DNA of 64,000 nt, from NCBI GenBank assembly GCA_028532985.1, contig JANCIK010000009.1, positions 2,542,001-2,606,000 of the forward strand, given 5' to 3'. Made by a program: the position numbers and the translations under genes. Numbering within the stretch: position 1 is the stretch's first letter; each line of letters begins with the position of its first letter. This DNA is from Stropharia rugosoannulata (Eukaryota; Basidiomycota; Agaricomycetes; Agaricales; Strophariaceae). Below, piece after piece: positions 11,943-24,953 of this stretch. Below the pieces are notes generated by a model. It did not search any database. It saw only the letters and a program-made list of their open reading frames with translations, and had not been told where the DNA came from.

Positions 11943-14194
11943 TTAAAGAAGCTTTTAAAAAGACAGACTCTGCCATACTTCCTCATTACTTCTTGGTGGT
12001 CGTGTCTATTGACAGCTTAAAATTGACGGTTATGGGTCCACAATCTTGTGGGTAGATAACTACGCTGCTGGATACTTGATAAGGTGGGAAGTCATCTCGC
12101 CTCTTACTCATACAATAAATGAGAGACCACAAAATCCACGGCCCTTCTGGTATTAAATACTTGTAAGTAAATCAAGTCGAGGATGCACCAGTCTCGTACG
12201 CAATAGTAGAAGCGGATGTTGTAACCCTCGTAAATTTCCTCCGAGGTTTGCCTTCGTTAGACGTAATGATAACTTCCATATCAGTAGCGAAGAGTCATCT
12301 TATAATCTGTCTCTGAAGATGTCTTCACGACGGAGGCAATTAACTTATCATAAGTGTAGTTTCGCGGGATGGCCTAGATAGATTATGTCTCCAGGTCAGT
12401 GAATCTCCTCCGCCGGAGCGGGAAAGCTATTTTTATAACAGCAAGTTTTTCTGTTAGCCAGTCACAAACCAGAACAATCTGTACCTCGCGTAGGCCCTAT
12501 ATTGCATTCTTTTTGGAGCTCAGTGACTCTGCAGATCAGATAATTTCGATGCTCAGTTCTATTTATGCATCGGACTTCTTGTCAAATTGCATGCAGTGGC
12601 TGTAGTTCTGTGCTTATATTAGGCCGCGATAGTGTCAGAGTGAAAGAAATGGTGTAGGGATTCTTAAAATGTGAATCTACTCAGACCTGATGCTGACCCT
12701 CGATGGTACAATCCCCTCGGCGCTCTCTTGTAAAAATGCCTATGATCACCAGAGAAGTAGCAAGCATGGATATTTCACATAAGTACGTTATTGGTTGACG
12801 AATGTATACCCCCACTAACATCGGAGTCTTCTCGCAACTGTGATGTACTCCAAGTGCTTTGTTGATCTTCCCAGTGTCAATACTATCCCCAGCAAGAGAA
12901 GGCCACGCCCTCAATTGAAATAGTTGTTGACAGGGCTTATGCACGGCAAGTGATTCATGGAAACAAAGGCTTACTGAGTACATATGTATGTAGCAAAAAT
13001 TAATTTTCGGCAATGCAAATAGTCGACACCGAGCCTTACAGGCACTAGGTACACAAGTAAGTACGTAGGTGATTTAGAGCCTGAGAATCGTTGATATCTT
13101 CATTATCTCCGGGTGCGATCAATTGCCTATGTCTGCATGTTATTACAAATATGCTTCACACGAAGGTTACCTGAAGAGTGCCCGTTTCGCAGGAGTATTC
13201 GTTATCGCAACAGTCGGAACATGCAAATTGTACACGGTCGGTTCAACAGTGGAGCATCTACTGTACAAACGAGCACTATTTGCGACAAATTTTGACACGC
13301 GAATGGGAGCACGGCTACATTTTGTTTTGGCACGGGACCATGTTTGCCTTGCGCATAGTCCTTATTCTCTATGCAAGATATGAAGAAGAAGCAGCAGCAT
13401 TGGCCTTTGGCATTCTAAAAAAGGGAAATGATGCGGCCCGATCGAGCTCCAGCGCGGTGCAGTGCGGTATGTACATCTCACATGAGCAATTACGGCACTC
13501 TAAACTCGCATTATCCACACTTTCATTACGCACACATTTTTGGAGACACGTCAGGCGACATTCTGATCTCATGTAGAAATAAGAGAGACATGGCATTTGA
13601 CCACCCACGCCCTGCCAAAGACGCGGCGTTGAAGGCCAATTGAAGACCAGGAATTCAGGTTTTCCAGGACTTGGTAAGGACACCGAAAACTACGGCATCG
13701 GGGATCTTACATCCATGGAGTTGGCTGAAACTGAGAATGGAGAACAAATGCTTTTGCATCGGACAGTATTTGTGAGATTGCGGGTGCCAAAATGCACTAC
13801 TGCGTCGCCAAAGCGCAAGGCTTGGAAGACGCGTCTAGAAATATGACTGTGCTTAAAAGTTAGTGTGTATCTAAGTTGTGAGCCGGTATTAAAGCTAACT
13901 GTAGTAGGACGTCATTGTGCCACTACATTAGTGCAAAGTGGGACAATAACCGCTTGAGGACTCGGGAGTGTCTGGGGTATTGATAGACCAGGAGCACGGT
14001 CACCATGATGCCGGGCGTACCTACTCCATTATTTTTACCATGAGCTCATTCAACTGTGATGCACTTCAAGTGAGCGATCGTGCATCTTTCGTGCCTTTTG
14101 GATTCTCACTCGAAATTTTGTTCCTCTTTCAGAGGTGCTGTTAATAGACACCGTCGAGATCTCCTTGCGGCGTTAAATACTTGTTGCCTTGAGA
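11943..14194. other. Intergenic region without a recognisable gene
   Basis: Several overlapping frames of 60 to 132 codons occur around 12.7-13.9 kb on both strands. None shows a family motif or an exon chain, and opposite-strand frames are equally long. I see no repeat structure. Confidence 0.4.
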
Positions 14195-14195
14195 C

Positions 14196-14202
14196 TATAA
14201 AA
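14196..14202 (+). promoter_or_regulatory. TATA box of carboxylesterase 1
   Basis: TATAAAA lies 60 bases before the ATG at 14256 in the context GAGACTATAAAAGGC, a strong match in sequence and spacing to a fungal TATA element. Confidence 0.6.
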
Positions 14203-14255
14203 GGCTGACATCTATCGACTGTACATTCATTGGTTTAAATTCGCATTCAACGCCC

Positions 14256-16441
14256 ATGCTACCTCTCCTTTTTGGCTCTGGCCTAGTGCTTCTAACCACG
14301 CTTTGTGGTCCCTCGTGGGCTTCACAGGCTGTTGGGTCGTCTGTGACCCTCGATTGTATGGGCTTTTTGCATTGTTCTGCATGTTCACTAATAACCAGCA
14401 CTCTTCAGATGGAACATTTAACGGGCTCGTAAATAGCTCTACCGGAATTATTTACTTCCGTGGTGTACGTTTTGCGGATCCACCCATTGGAGACTTGAGA
14501 TGGCGAGCACCTGTCTCCCCTCCGTCTACGAATCTCGGGGTTGTTAATGCAACACAGGCATGTCTCCCACATTTTTGTCTTGGTATTCTCATGTAACTTT
14601 GACTTCATAGTTTGGGAACAAGTGCATTGAGACTACTCAAACTAGTGTAACGGCTGGTACATCAGAGGATTGCTTATTCGGAAATGTGAGTACTATAATC
14701 TAATGACGTTGAACGACAGTGATTCAAGCCGAAGTAGGTATATATACCTATCAATACGACTGTCAATGACCGCTTGCCAGTGCTGGTATGGTTCCATGGT
14801 ATGAACGTTTTGCGACGTCTCTAGAAAATGCCTTGAATGATTCTCTAGGTGGCGGCTATGAACTTGGAGATACACATTCAGCACCTCCGGAGCTCATCAT
14901 GCAATCTTCAGCAGAGCCACTCATCTTCGCGTCCTTTGAGTATCGGCTCGGACAGTTCGGATTCTTAGGTAAAACGAACACTCTCACTCTGATTACCCCC
15001 TCACCTTAAGTTGTTAAGGTGGCAGTGAAATCAGCAAGAATGGCTCATTAAACGCCGGTTTGTTGGATCAGGTGCGTCGCATATTATGCACTATACTTAG
15101 ACGCTCGGTTAAGTAATTTCTGATCAAAAATAACAGCGCGCCGCCCTACAATGGGTACAGAAGTACATCCATCAATTCGGAGGCGATAATAGGTCAGCGT
15201 TATTCTTAAGGTATTTCCAATTAGCTGACATGACCTTCCCCGCAGTCGGGTTACCATATGGGGCCAATCTGCTGGGTCGGGATCGACAATGATACACGTA
15301 AGGCTTGTGCTAGTTTTTGGAGTCAGCAGAAATCTGAGCTTCCGTGTTTTCCAGCTTACAGCTTTTGGTGGCAAGAATGAGCACCTTTTCCGAGCAGCGA
15401 TGGGCGATAGTCCCCCATCCGCCTTCATGCCTGTGTTCAACCAAGCATACGCGGAAGGCATTTTCACACAGATTGCCACTTTTGCGTGCGTACATTGTGC
15501 TCTCTTCTATTTTTGCAACTATCTGAGTGATTCAACAGCGGATGTACAGAACAAAATGTATCACTGGCATGTCTGCGGTCCGCCAGCAGTAAAGCAGTAA
15601 CGCGTGCCGGCAGCTTACTACTGAACAACCTGACGTCTACGCTTTTCCCCTTCGCTCCAATCCTGGATGGTACCTTGATCCAGAAAAGGCCCGTGGAGGC
15701 GTATGAAGCTGGAGAATTCATCCGAGTTCCCGTCATGTTCGGAAGCAATACTGATGAAGGTGCTAAGTGGTCCTCTGAAGTGGTAAACCCCAATGGCAAT
15801 ACTTCTATGCCCAATGCGACACAACAAACGGTGTTCAATTTCATGCAAGGACAATGGGCTACTTTCCAGGAAGGATCATTCAGAAACGCTATCGAACTAT
15901 ATCCGCTAGATCAGTATAATAATTCGTTCAGCTTGCAAGGACAACAGATGTATGGGGAGCTGCGATTTATCTGCACCGCTGGATTGATCACAGGCCATGC
16001 TTCTCGATTCAGTAAAGCGTACCGGTATCAGTGAGTGTCAATGGACTAATTCGTACTCACCATTCTAATTCAACGTCCACGTAGCTACGATAATCCCCAC
16101 CTCGGATCTGATCACAAGGACGAACTGGACGCTTTCTTCACGCCACCTGCGACTGCAAGCGCCGACGACCTGGCCCTCTTCGAGGCGATGCGCGAGTACT
16201 GGACCTCATTCGTGACAACGGGCGTTCCGAAAGCTAAAAATTCTACATCCTGGAATGTAAGTGTGCTGCCACTTTCCGTTATCATATAAATAGCTGAGTG
16301 CCCTCAAAGCCCGTGAACAACCAGTCAGGATCGCCCCGCATACTTCTACAGCCTAAAGGTAATGCAATGGAGACTCTGACAGAAGATTTTGATAGGCGCT
16401 GTCAGTTCTGGTGGGGCCTGGCAAACGAGCTTCAAATATGA
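14256..16441 (+). CDS. Type-B carboxylesterase/lipase, secreted, tandem copy 1
   Basis: Alpha/beta-hydrolase that cleaves carboxylic esters outside the cell. Twelve exons: 14256-14355, 14409-14557, 14611-14685, 14738-14798, 14849-14968, 15019-15071, 15137-15192, 15246-15297, 15355-15485, 15539-16030, 16085-16256 and 16310-16441, for 530 residues. The N-terminus MLPLLFGSGLVLLTTLCG is a signal peptide. Family marks: GIIYFRGVRFADPP, SEDCLFGN, VWFHGGGYELG (oxyanion hole), FEYRLGQFGFLG, the nucleophile elbow WGQSAGSGS (Ser about 213), NTDEGAKWS (Glu about 336) and GSDHKDELDAFF (His about 438). The ending RRCQFWWGLANELQ is also typical. The second intron (14558-14610) starts with GC (CAG|GCATGT), where copy 2 uses GT. 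All phases join without a lesion. Its paralog follows downstream in the same direction. Confidence 0.93.
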
Positions 16442-17714
16442 GCCTAATATAAGAGGGGAATACGACTTAAAGGCGGTTGGGTGTGACGATTCTGAGGGAC
16501 ACTGAACATTATTGGTGTATTTGTAGCACATTTTGAGCCAGAGAAATGTATTAATTCTGACTGTTGGCCAATTAAATACAAGTGTCATACCGGATGATCT
16601 TTAACGTTTGCGATCTGCGACCCACAAGGGCTGTCGATGGGAGCCCAGGGGGAAATGGTGTGTAATTATAACCTGTCGTAATGACATTGAACATGAAGTT
16701 TCTGGAACCATGACCCTGTTGTATCAAGACATTTATAACTCGGAAAATGATAGATTATTACGGTGGTTTACCGTTTTTCGGTGAGGTTTTTTTTGGGAAG
16801 ACGGCTGGAAGGCGGTGGACAGATATGTTATGTACTATTTCAAAGAATTGTTCTGGCTTATAATCAATTGTAGAGCTATGGGTGGCAGAAATGAGGTGAA
16901 TGGCTTCCCAGCAGTGAATGTATACATGTATGATGGGTATAGATGGGTATTGGATGGGTACATATCCTGCCCAACGAATCACGATGACGCGTGATGCATG
17001 ATGCATGATGACGGGCAATACCGGAACTTGACCGGAACGGCCATAATGCCACTTGCCACTTACCACCACAATCTGATTTGGTCATTGAGTATCCATTTAT
17101 TTCTAGCGTATTTCTCTGTTGAGGTAACAAGCTGGTCCGCGCATGGTGCATGTATTGGGTGTCAGAGGGGATGGTCAGTACTATCAGTTTATCGGGATTG
17201 GGCAGGCAGTGGTTCTTTCAACTAATTATACTGTGACAGAAGCTATAAAATATACGCAAATGTCTACAATGAGCCACTTCCAAATCTCATGTTATGAATG
17301 CAAAGAGAGATTCCATTACAGGATTTAGCAGTCCAGCTGACACAAGACCAGCTCCTTAGTGCTGCGCCTGCGTCAACGCAAACTGCAAGGTCGCCTCGAG
17401 GCGTCCGACAAAGATATACGACCAGTGACGCAAATCCATGATCGACCACCTGAGCGCAGACAGTGTGCAGCACCGCATTATTCCCCACATGGAGCATACT
17501 CCCGGCGTGCGTACTGTATTTTAAGAAACATATCAGGCGACACGGCGGCTGCGCTTCGTGTCTAACAGGACTCGCATTGGCTGTTTTTTTTTTTTCCTTT
17601 TTAAAGCGATGAATAGGAATATAGTAGGAATAAAGAAGAAAGAAGAATACTATGGCGGCATGATGAGTCTGACGGGCCTCCGTACAGATTATGTCTGGTA
17701 TGACACCGCGGTAT
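16442..17714. other. Spacer between the two carboxylesterases
   Basis: No gene seen. Short direct repeats occur (ATGGGTAT-type units near 16930-16965 and GCATGATGCATGATG near 16995-17010), as does a T-run at about 17584-17595. The end of this stretch is the promoter of copy 2. Confidence 0.45.
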
Positions 17715-17720
17715 AAGTAT
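17715..17720 (+). promoter_or_regulatory. Possible TATA element of carboxylesterase 2
   Basis: TATAAG in the context CGCGGTATAAGTATG lies about 70 bases before the ATG at 17786, similar in distance to the TATA box of copy 1. Confidence 0.35.
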
Positions 17721-17785
17721 GCCTGACGTTTGGCACCTGCCACTAGACCTGGACAGCTGGCTGGGTATTTTCCCATTTAACTGCT

Positions 17786-20063
17786 ATGTTTCTCCGTACC
17801 AACAAATCATATGCGTACGTGCTCCTGCTGGGCACCCGCCTTGGAACACTGGATCTGGGACGGACAGCGGAACTTATTGGTTCCTCTGTGACTCTTGACT
17901 GTGAGGCTCTGGTCGTTTCTTCTGTGGAATCGAAATGTTTTACCCACTGTGGCATCACATTATATTACAGACGGCACATTTAATGGCGAGGCGGATAATG
18001 CGACCGGGATTGTGTCCTTCCGTGGCGTTCGCTACGCAGATCCCCCGCTAGGGGACCTGCGATGGCGCGCCCCCGTCTCGCCACCTTCTACGCATTTGGG
18101 GAATGTCAATGCAACAAGCGTGAGTTTTGGGTTTCTGCTGCGGAATTGTCATCTGTGCGCAGTCCTGACTTCATCCTCTTGGCAGTTTGGAGATGCGTGC
18201 ATAGCGACAGCACAGACGAGCGTGTCTGCTGGTACCTCAGAAGACTGTCTCTTCGGAAACGTGCGACTGGCCGTACTTATCTGCACGGCTTTCCGAATCA
18301 CGAGCGAGTTTTGCAGGTGTTCATTCCAATAGATACGCGCGTGGATGACAAGCTTCCCGTGATGGTCTGGTTCCATGGTGCGCTTTTTGCTGGTGCTCAT
18401 TACTGGCACTGGAATTGTTGAGTAGTGAGCTATCTCTGACGCAACGCATCTGCAGGTGGAGGCTTTCAGCTTGGGGATACGCACAATGCACCCCCAGAAT
18501 TGATCATGCACTCCTCAGTAAACCCACTCATATTTGTCTCCTTCGAGTACCGCTTGGGGCAATTTGGATTCCTCGGTGCGTGCATGACGCCTGGAAAAGA
18601 TGCCCTAATGGATGCTCCGTATGCTAATGTGCTATTATGTATCTACAGGCGGCTCGGCGATTGGAAGGAACGGATCTCTGAATGCAGGTCTTCTGGACCA
18701 GCGCGCAGGTCTGAAATGGGTGCAGAGGTATATCCATCAATGGGGAGGGGATAAAACGTACGTCCTTTTACAACTTCTTATATGAATACTTATGTATGGG
18801 TCGACTATATGCCTTATTATGTGTGTAGAAAAGTGACGATATGGGGCGAGTCTGCAGGTGCGGGATCCACGATGTTCCATGTGCGTCACCCTTGATTCAA
18901 TATTTCTGCGTTCGCTGTTATAGAGGGACTGATATAGTGTCATAGCTTATAGCAGATGGGGGCGACACAGGCGGCCTGTTTCGCGCTGCGATGGGTGATA
19001 GCCCTTCGCTCAGCTTCATGCCATTATTCGATCAGTCTTACGATGAGGATATATTTACACAGTTTGCAAGTCTTGCGTACGTCTTGTTATCGTTGACGCT
19101 CCTACAGAATCCTGCTGGCAGCTCATGCGCGTGTTGAATCGTATAGTGGATGCGCCTCCGCGGATACGGACATGGCACTCGCGTGCCTGCGCGCTGCGAG
19201 CAGCGATATTCTCACCGTCGCTGGGAGCAAGCAGCTCTCCCTGCGGCCCTCAACGATATTCGTCTTTGCGCCTGTGTTGGACTCGACTTTCCTCGCTCAG
19301 CGGCCCGTGGAGGCGTTTAGCAAGGGCGCCTTCGCGCGCGTACCGACGCTCTTTGGGTCGAATACGAACGAGGGCGCGCAGTGGTCCGCCGGGCTCGCCG
19401 ATCCAGCAGCGAACACGTCGACGCCGGGCGCTAATGAAGATACCGTCTTCAATTTCTTGCAAGGCCAGTGGGCGAGTCTTGCGCGTGGGTCGTTCAATAC
19501 GATGCTGGATTTGTACCCACTCGACGCTTTTAATAATTCGGTAAGTCTGCAGGGCCAGCAGATGTATGGCGAGGGGCGGTATATATGCACCGCTGGAATG
19601 ATCACGGGCGCGAGTACGGGTATTGGGGAGAAGGCGTATCGGTTCCAGTGAGTCTTCTCTTGACTGGTGGGTGTGGATTGACTGACTCACTTCACTTCTT
19701 TGACAAGCTATGATAATCCCCATCTGGGCTCGAACCATGGCGCGGAGCTTGATGCCTTCTTCTCACCACCGAGTGACGCTAATAGTGACGACCTCGCGCT
19801 GTTCGAAGCAATGCGGGAGTACTGGACTTCATTTGTGACCACGGGCGTGCCCGCGGCTGGCGGTGGGCCGGAATGGAAGGTGCGTAGTTACGGCTTTTTG
19901 CCAACTCGTCTCTTCTCATCCATCCATCCAGCCGGTGACAACAGAGCAAGGTTCACCCTGGCTGGTCCTCCATCCCGGGAATATTGAGGTAGAGGCAGCA
20001 CCGCAGAACCAGCAGAACAGGTGCACGCGCTGGCACAGTTTTAGTGGGGAGATGCAGACGTAA
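17786..20063 (+). CDS. Type-B carboxylesterase/lipase, tandem copy 2
   Basis: Paralog of the upstream esterase. Eleven exons: 17786-17900, 17971-18119, 18186-18260, 18317-18377, 18456-18575, 18649-18757, 18829-18880, 18946-19076, 19147-19647, 19708-19879 and 19932-20063, for 538 residues. It keeps GTFNG, SEDCLFGN, VWFHGGGFQLG, FEYRLGQFGFLG, WGESAGAGS (Ser about 217), NTNEGAQWS (Glu) and GSNHGAELDAFF (His). It lacks the intron that copy 1 has after LLDQ, so that reading is continuous. The N-terminus MFLRTNKSYAYVLLLG has a shorter hydrophobic core than copy 1, so the secretion signal is weak or the true start lies in an unseen exon. The large exon at 19147 is GC-richer than in copy 1. All other junctions keep phase. 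Confidence 0.9.
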
Positions 20064-21229
20064 AAAAAATTACTGCTCGCTACTTACGGTGCCATATTGT
20101 GTATTTCTCTCTTGTTGTTTTTCACTATCTTTTAGTAATTGAAGGATGCGTCATTTTATGACATTTGATTTGCATAAGATTTCAATTAGCACCTCCCAGT
20201 GCCTCTGCGTGTATATTGCCTCATCAGGGCCATCGCGTCGGGGCCGTGCCGCACTAGCAGCCGAGAAATAAGCTGTTTAGCAACGGTACTTACTTTCTTA
20301 GGCAAAGTACCAAATACTTATGATGTAATATTTCAATTTTACAAAAAGGTAACTGAGCTTCCTTATTTGGTTGCGTGCTGTTACTCAATGTCGTTGTCGT
20401 TGGTTCTAAAAATATCCGTGATACATTCATCCTGGCAGGCCGCATTGTGACTTAATACTCAGTACTCAGCGCGATAGTGAGAGTACATAGAAGGAAAGAA
20501 GCTGTACGTATGTATGCTTGGGCGTGCGGATCCGGGACCTAGCCAATTCGGAGGAGGAAGAAGTGCGATTGCGGATCCGGATGCACGTCGGCGGCCTAGA
20601 GCGCTGGTTATCACAAGTGGAGCTGTGAGTAGGACTATCTATCTGGAACCGTAGAAGTGAGTACTAGAGCTACAAAGATTGCGAGTATGAAGTTAAAACT
20701 CGCTTTATCAAAATTTGTGGCACGGTACAAGTTTAGCTTTTTTAAAGTCCAGCATCCCTGCTTTCACGGTCCTCCGTACTCCGTTTATTAAGCTCCAGCC
20801 CAAGTTCGAGTATGGTGCCTTCGCCCCGAGTCTGATCCGACCCGGAGACGAGAACGCAAGGCCTCCTTCCTTCGAAGTGCATTGCCGTGCGAACAGCGGG
20901 CCCGCGACGGCTTGTTCGAAGCACATACAGCACTACTGCTAATAGGAGCTAGAATAAAGAAGGTCAGTATGGCACTGACACGGAAGCTAGACACGACGGG
21001 AGCGCTCATTGTCATCTCGAATCACGCCCCTGCGTGTGCGCAGCATGCCTGCCTTCGTGCCTCACTGCACTCGCTACGCACACCGCGCACACGCGTACGT
21101 GTAAGTAATTGACGTGTGTGTGTGTGCTCGAAGCTTGCATGTATGCAATTGAGGTGTGTAAGGACTCGAAGTGTATAAGTAATCGAAGTGTATTAACAAT
21201 TGAAGCGATCCAATCGAATCGAAGCCGCT

Positions 21230-21400
21230 ACCTGCCAGTGCCAGCCAGCCAGCCAGCCTGAATACCTCCTGCCTACCTGCCCGATTGGCTGACTGCATGG
21301 CTGCCAGCCTAGGGTCTGGAGTCCAGACTCTAACTGCTCATTTGGTGGCCTACCTACTTGCCTGATTGGCTGGCTGGCCGATTGGCTGGCTGAACGGCCC
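21230..21400. repeat. Degenerate GGCTGGCTGGC / CCTGCCTACC minisatellite
   Basis: Tetramer-based units (CCAG, GGCT, CTGC) recur many times with interspersed GATTGGCTG blocks. It looks like a decayed simple-sequence array. Confidence 0.6.
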
Positions 21401-22578
21401 CGTCAATGAACGGTAAACGGGTGCACGGGATGGTGATTTGCGACCGCCCCGTTTATCCGCTCAGCCATGCAAGTATTCAAACAGGTGTGCCGCGGAGTAC
21501 ATGGCCTCGCACCGCACTTCGTAATGCGACGCGGGACGAACTTCGAAAACAGGGCAGGACATAGGTAATTTGAGACAAGATCCCGAGTCTAACGAGTCTC
21601 GCGGTTCTAAATCATGCGGCGGGCGCGGTGACGCATGTAAATGAGAAGTATAAGTGAAGTATCTGCAACTTCTCCGTAGATTGAGCCAGTGAGAACGGAA
21701 GGGACTCGTCTCGAGAAAGGCCTTGGGGTTTGGGCGGAGGGAATTGGAAGATAATTGGGTGCGCCACCGGCGCCGCGCTGCTGTCTGGCTTGCAGCATCG
21801 TTTGCTCAAAGCACCGTCGCCAATGCTGATAGGCCGCTCCAGACGCGCTGCACGCGCAGAAAACGTAGTCATACACGCGCCGCGGCATGGCGCACAATCA
21901 CCACACGCGCCTCCTGGCGCACCCTATCTCCGTAGGCGCAGCACATCCAATCTCCGGCGTTGCACCTCCGTTCACAGGCCACTCTGGGTACACGATCGAG
22001 CGGGGGAGTATCGCAGGCTATCACCGCGCGGCGCATCGCGCGCTCAGAGCGGGTCTGCGCCCAACGTCACTGTATCCATGTCCACGGTCTGCGGGCGCGT
22101 ACACACGCCCTGCGCAGCCCTGGAGGTCTAGTATCTATCCCCCTCTTACAAGAAAACATTAGCCTCCTAATCCTGTGCCATGCAGAGATAGCAAGGTCGA
22201 GAGTGGACGAAACTATGTACTTGCATTTCTTGTGGTAGCCTATATGCCACATCTCCGCGTCCCGGGCCGGATCAACAACAACAATCACGAGCTAGTGGTT
22301 AACCCATTTCCCACGGCGGAGACCTCCGGCCGCCCGGACAATTGGCCGGAAAAAAGGCGGGGAAAAAGTAAAAGGTAGGGAACACCGAGTGGTGGCAGGG
22401 GTCCTGGCTATTACGTAGTGAGCCAGCAGCCGACTACAACTGCGAACGGCTACGTGCGTGCGGCGTGCGTGCTGGAATGCTGCGTCTTGTCTGCGTGCCG
22501 GGCGATATGGATAATGATTATGTAGGCCTAGTTATAGATGCGTATTAGGATAGGATGACTAGTAGTACCACGAAACGT

Positions 22579-22832
22579 ATATGATACCCATCCTCGTCCT
22601 GTGGGCCAGGGCCAGTGCGGGCTAGACACGCCGTGCGCCGTGCGCGCCGCGCGTTTCAGAGCCTTGGGGGCGCATACGGATTGTACACGTCGCTATGACC
22701 TGCGATGGTTTGCAATCAGCCCAGCGTGGATCATCAAGATGGGCCATGGTCATGATCGTCGGCGCAGCTCGATCCCACGATGGCGGTTGGCAGGCAGCGC
22801 GCGCTGAGCGCTCCTGTGGATGCGCGCAGTCA
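22579..22832 (+). repeat. Dispersed repeat, copy 1
   Basis: About 254 bp nearly identical, in the same orientation, to 31500-31760. Similarity begins near CGTATATGA and ends sharply after GCGCAGTCA in both copies. No terminal inverted repeat or coding potential is visible. Confidence 0.85.
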
Positions 22833-23752
22833 AAAATTCCTAAAAATGTATCGAGACGGTGCTGCGGTTGCCATTCTTGCTGCTTAGAGAGCGCACAGCG
22901 CACACCGGCGCGCGTCTGGAGGACATAATAACGTCACCTCAAGCACCTGCGCTCCCGCTCCACACGCGCCTATCGGGTAACAGCGCATCGGTACAAATAG
23001 ACGATGCGCGCTATTAGGCGCGCATCGCAGCGCGTCAGCTCGTGCGTCATTTCAATTGTCCCTGACTGCCCCCGCCTCCGTCTGTCCATCTTGCTATTGT
23101 ACCACACCATGAATCCTCGCTCTCGTGGCGGATGCGTGTGCGATGCGTGGTGCGTGGTCGCGTGGGGACTGATGCAGTATAATGTTTAATCCACTCGTCC
23201 AGGGTCTCCGAGAGACTGGAGTAAGTCCGCGCGCGCCGCAGGCACATGGACGCGGACATGTTCAGTCGCGGAGTTCATATCAGCAGAGAAGAGAACATAA
23301 TATGTACTAGTGCGAAATGGGGAAGGTCGAAGGGCAATACCGTGTACCGTGTACCGTCACCTGCGTCATTTCATTCATTTCATCTCGTCTACTTCCACAG
23401 TGAACTCTATTTGGTGGAGTGCTTCCCGCCCAGCCCGCCCGCCCCCTCATCTCTGTAGTGGAGCGCTCAGTATTGGAAGCCTTTAAAGCCAGGTCTTGCG
23501 TCATTAATGGCTTCATGCGTACTTTCGAACAAGCCAAGCGCCAACCATAGTAATGACTGCACCACCTATCGCATGCGCGCGTGAGTATCTACTGACCCCG
23601 CATCCGTTCCCGTGCTAAAAAAGCTGGAGCTTGATGATACACGTGCGGCCATTGATTTGTGCTGGCCCAGTTACGTTAGACGCGGAGGCATTTCATTTGC
23701 TCTGAGAACCGGTATTGTTACGGTGGCATAGACGTGGCATTGCGATACGCAC

Positions 23753-24315
23753 TTATCTGCGGTGTGTGCGTATGTGCCGGGTGTTGTATTCTGGCTCTAC
23801 CTCTACAAATTCACCCCCGCCCCCCACATCATCCCCTGCGCTCGTATCCGTACTCTCAGCAAGGTATTTTTGTTTTCCCAGTATTTCCGCGTTCATCTCC
23901 GCGCTGCCGACCGTGCCCGTGCCTGTATTTACTGTGGGAGCGGGTGCCTGTACGGTGGTGGGAGCCTGAGCGGAGTGGGATGAATGACTAGCAGGAATAA
24001 CTGTCACTGTATAAGAATACCCACTGCCCCTGCCAGTGTGTCATGATCATAGAGCCGACATTCTCGCGGGTGAATGATGTCGATGCGGATTGTGCACGGC
24101 ACTGTGCCATACGGTTTGCGTATCAGACAGACATCTAGTTGCGTGGGTGGATAGATGGCCAAGTAAGAGAGCTCAGGACAATCGGGGAACGCACCGGGGG
24201 GAACTTGGTGATTTATGGAGTAAACTGGGACTCGGGCTGACGCGGATGAGATACCACGGAAGAGAAGGATGTGGATGGAGGCGGACGAACTTGTGGCGTA
24301 TGGGCACAGACGCAT
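23753..24315 (-). CDS. Possible exon pair of an unknown gene
   Basis: Two minus-strand frames abut near 24004. The upstream one (24315-24004) reads like folded protein (YSINHQVPPGAFPDCPELSY); the downstream one (to 23753) is Ala/Thr/Pro/Gly-rich. A change of frame near ACAG at about 24010 could be an intron end, but no donor was identified. No family was recognised, and chance frames remain likely in this GC-rich DNA. Confidence 0.2.
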
Positions 24316-24869
24316 TGCACATGCAGGTACTACCTAATATATTAGCAATAGAGACTGGCTAATAAAACAACGGAGTTCGGCAGACGCAGACGCGAAGGGT
24401 AGTAGCATAGAGTGTTAAGCATAATTATACCAAGGTCAAATTATAGATCAATGAGAAAAGGGAACGTTCTGTCATTCTTAAAACAGCTATCATAAAGTAC
24501 GCGTCAGGAGACAGAATTACACTACAGCGTTCGAGCTCCCTGAACCGAAACCTGTCAGCCGTTGATATCAAACGTCTCAGCAGGCTATCCTAGTATCGCC
24601 TCGGCATGTGCACATCCAATATTCATCTTTTAAGTACTGCGATGTAGGCGGACTTATTATAAGGAAGCAAACTAAGCCTTCCACTAAGTAAACCAGCTGT
24701 CGCATATCATAGAGTTACTGGGAACATATGGACTAAGAGTGGTCAGATTTCGGTTCTTAGACCGCCGCTCAATGGCAAACAACTATCAGATGAGGTTGTT
24801 GCAACGTTTGAAGAGTCCGCATCATGATGTGATACAGTACGCTGGTCCTATATCGGGTATATCAAAAAA

Positions 24870-24874
24870 TATAA
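24870..24874 (+). promoter_or_regulatory. TATA-like element of DUF6534 copy A
   Basis: TATAA lies about 84 bases before the ATG at 24954. Copies C, E, G and H have the same element 74-85 bases before their ATGs, followed by a pyrimidine-rich stretch, so the core promoter is conserved across the array. Confidence 0.55.
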
Positions 24875-24953
24875 GGGTGTCTGGCAGAGAATGATAGTCC
24901 CCTTTCCAAGCTACCTACCTCTTGCTTGACGCTCGCAACCACGGTCGTATACG

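Larger units (their letters stand above)
20064..24860. other. Gene-poor, GC-rich repeat-bearing region
   Basis: No convincing gene. It holds CpG/GCGC-rich stretches (about 20.8-23.3 kb), a GGCTGGCTGG/CCTGCC minisatellite near 21.23-21.40 kb, a dispersed repeat copy at 22.58-22.83 kb, and two abutting minus-strand frames at 23.75-24.32 kb. The last part (about 24.64-24.95 kb) resembles the upstream flanks of the DUF6534 genes. Confidence 0.5.

Noticed and set aside
13178..13576. 132-codon frame upstream of the esterases
   Set aside because: An opposite-strand frame of similar length overlaps it and no motif or exon chain was found.
20700..21115. Cluster of overlapping 60-76 codon frames
   Set aside because: Dense frames on both strands of GC-rich DNA, no family signal. 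Taken as chance.
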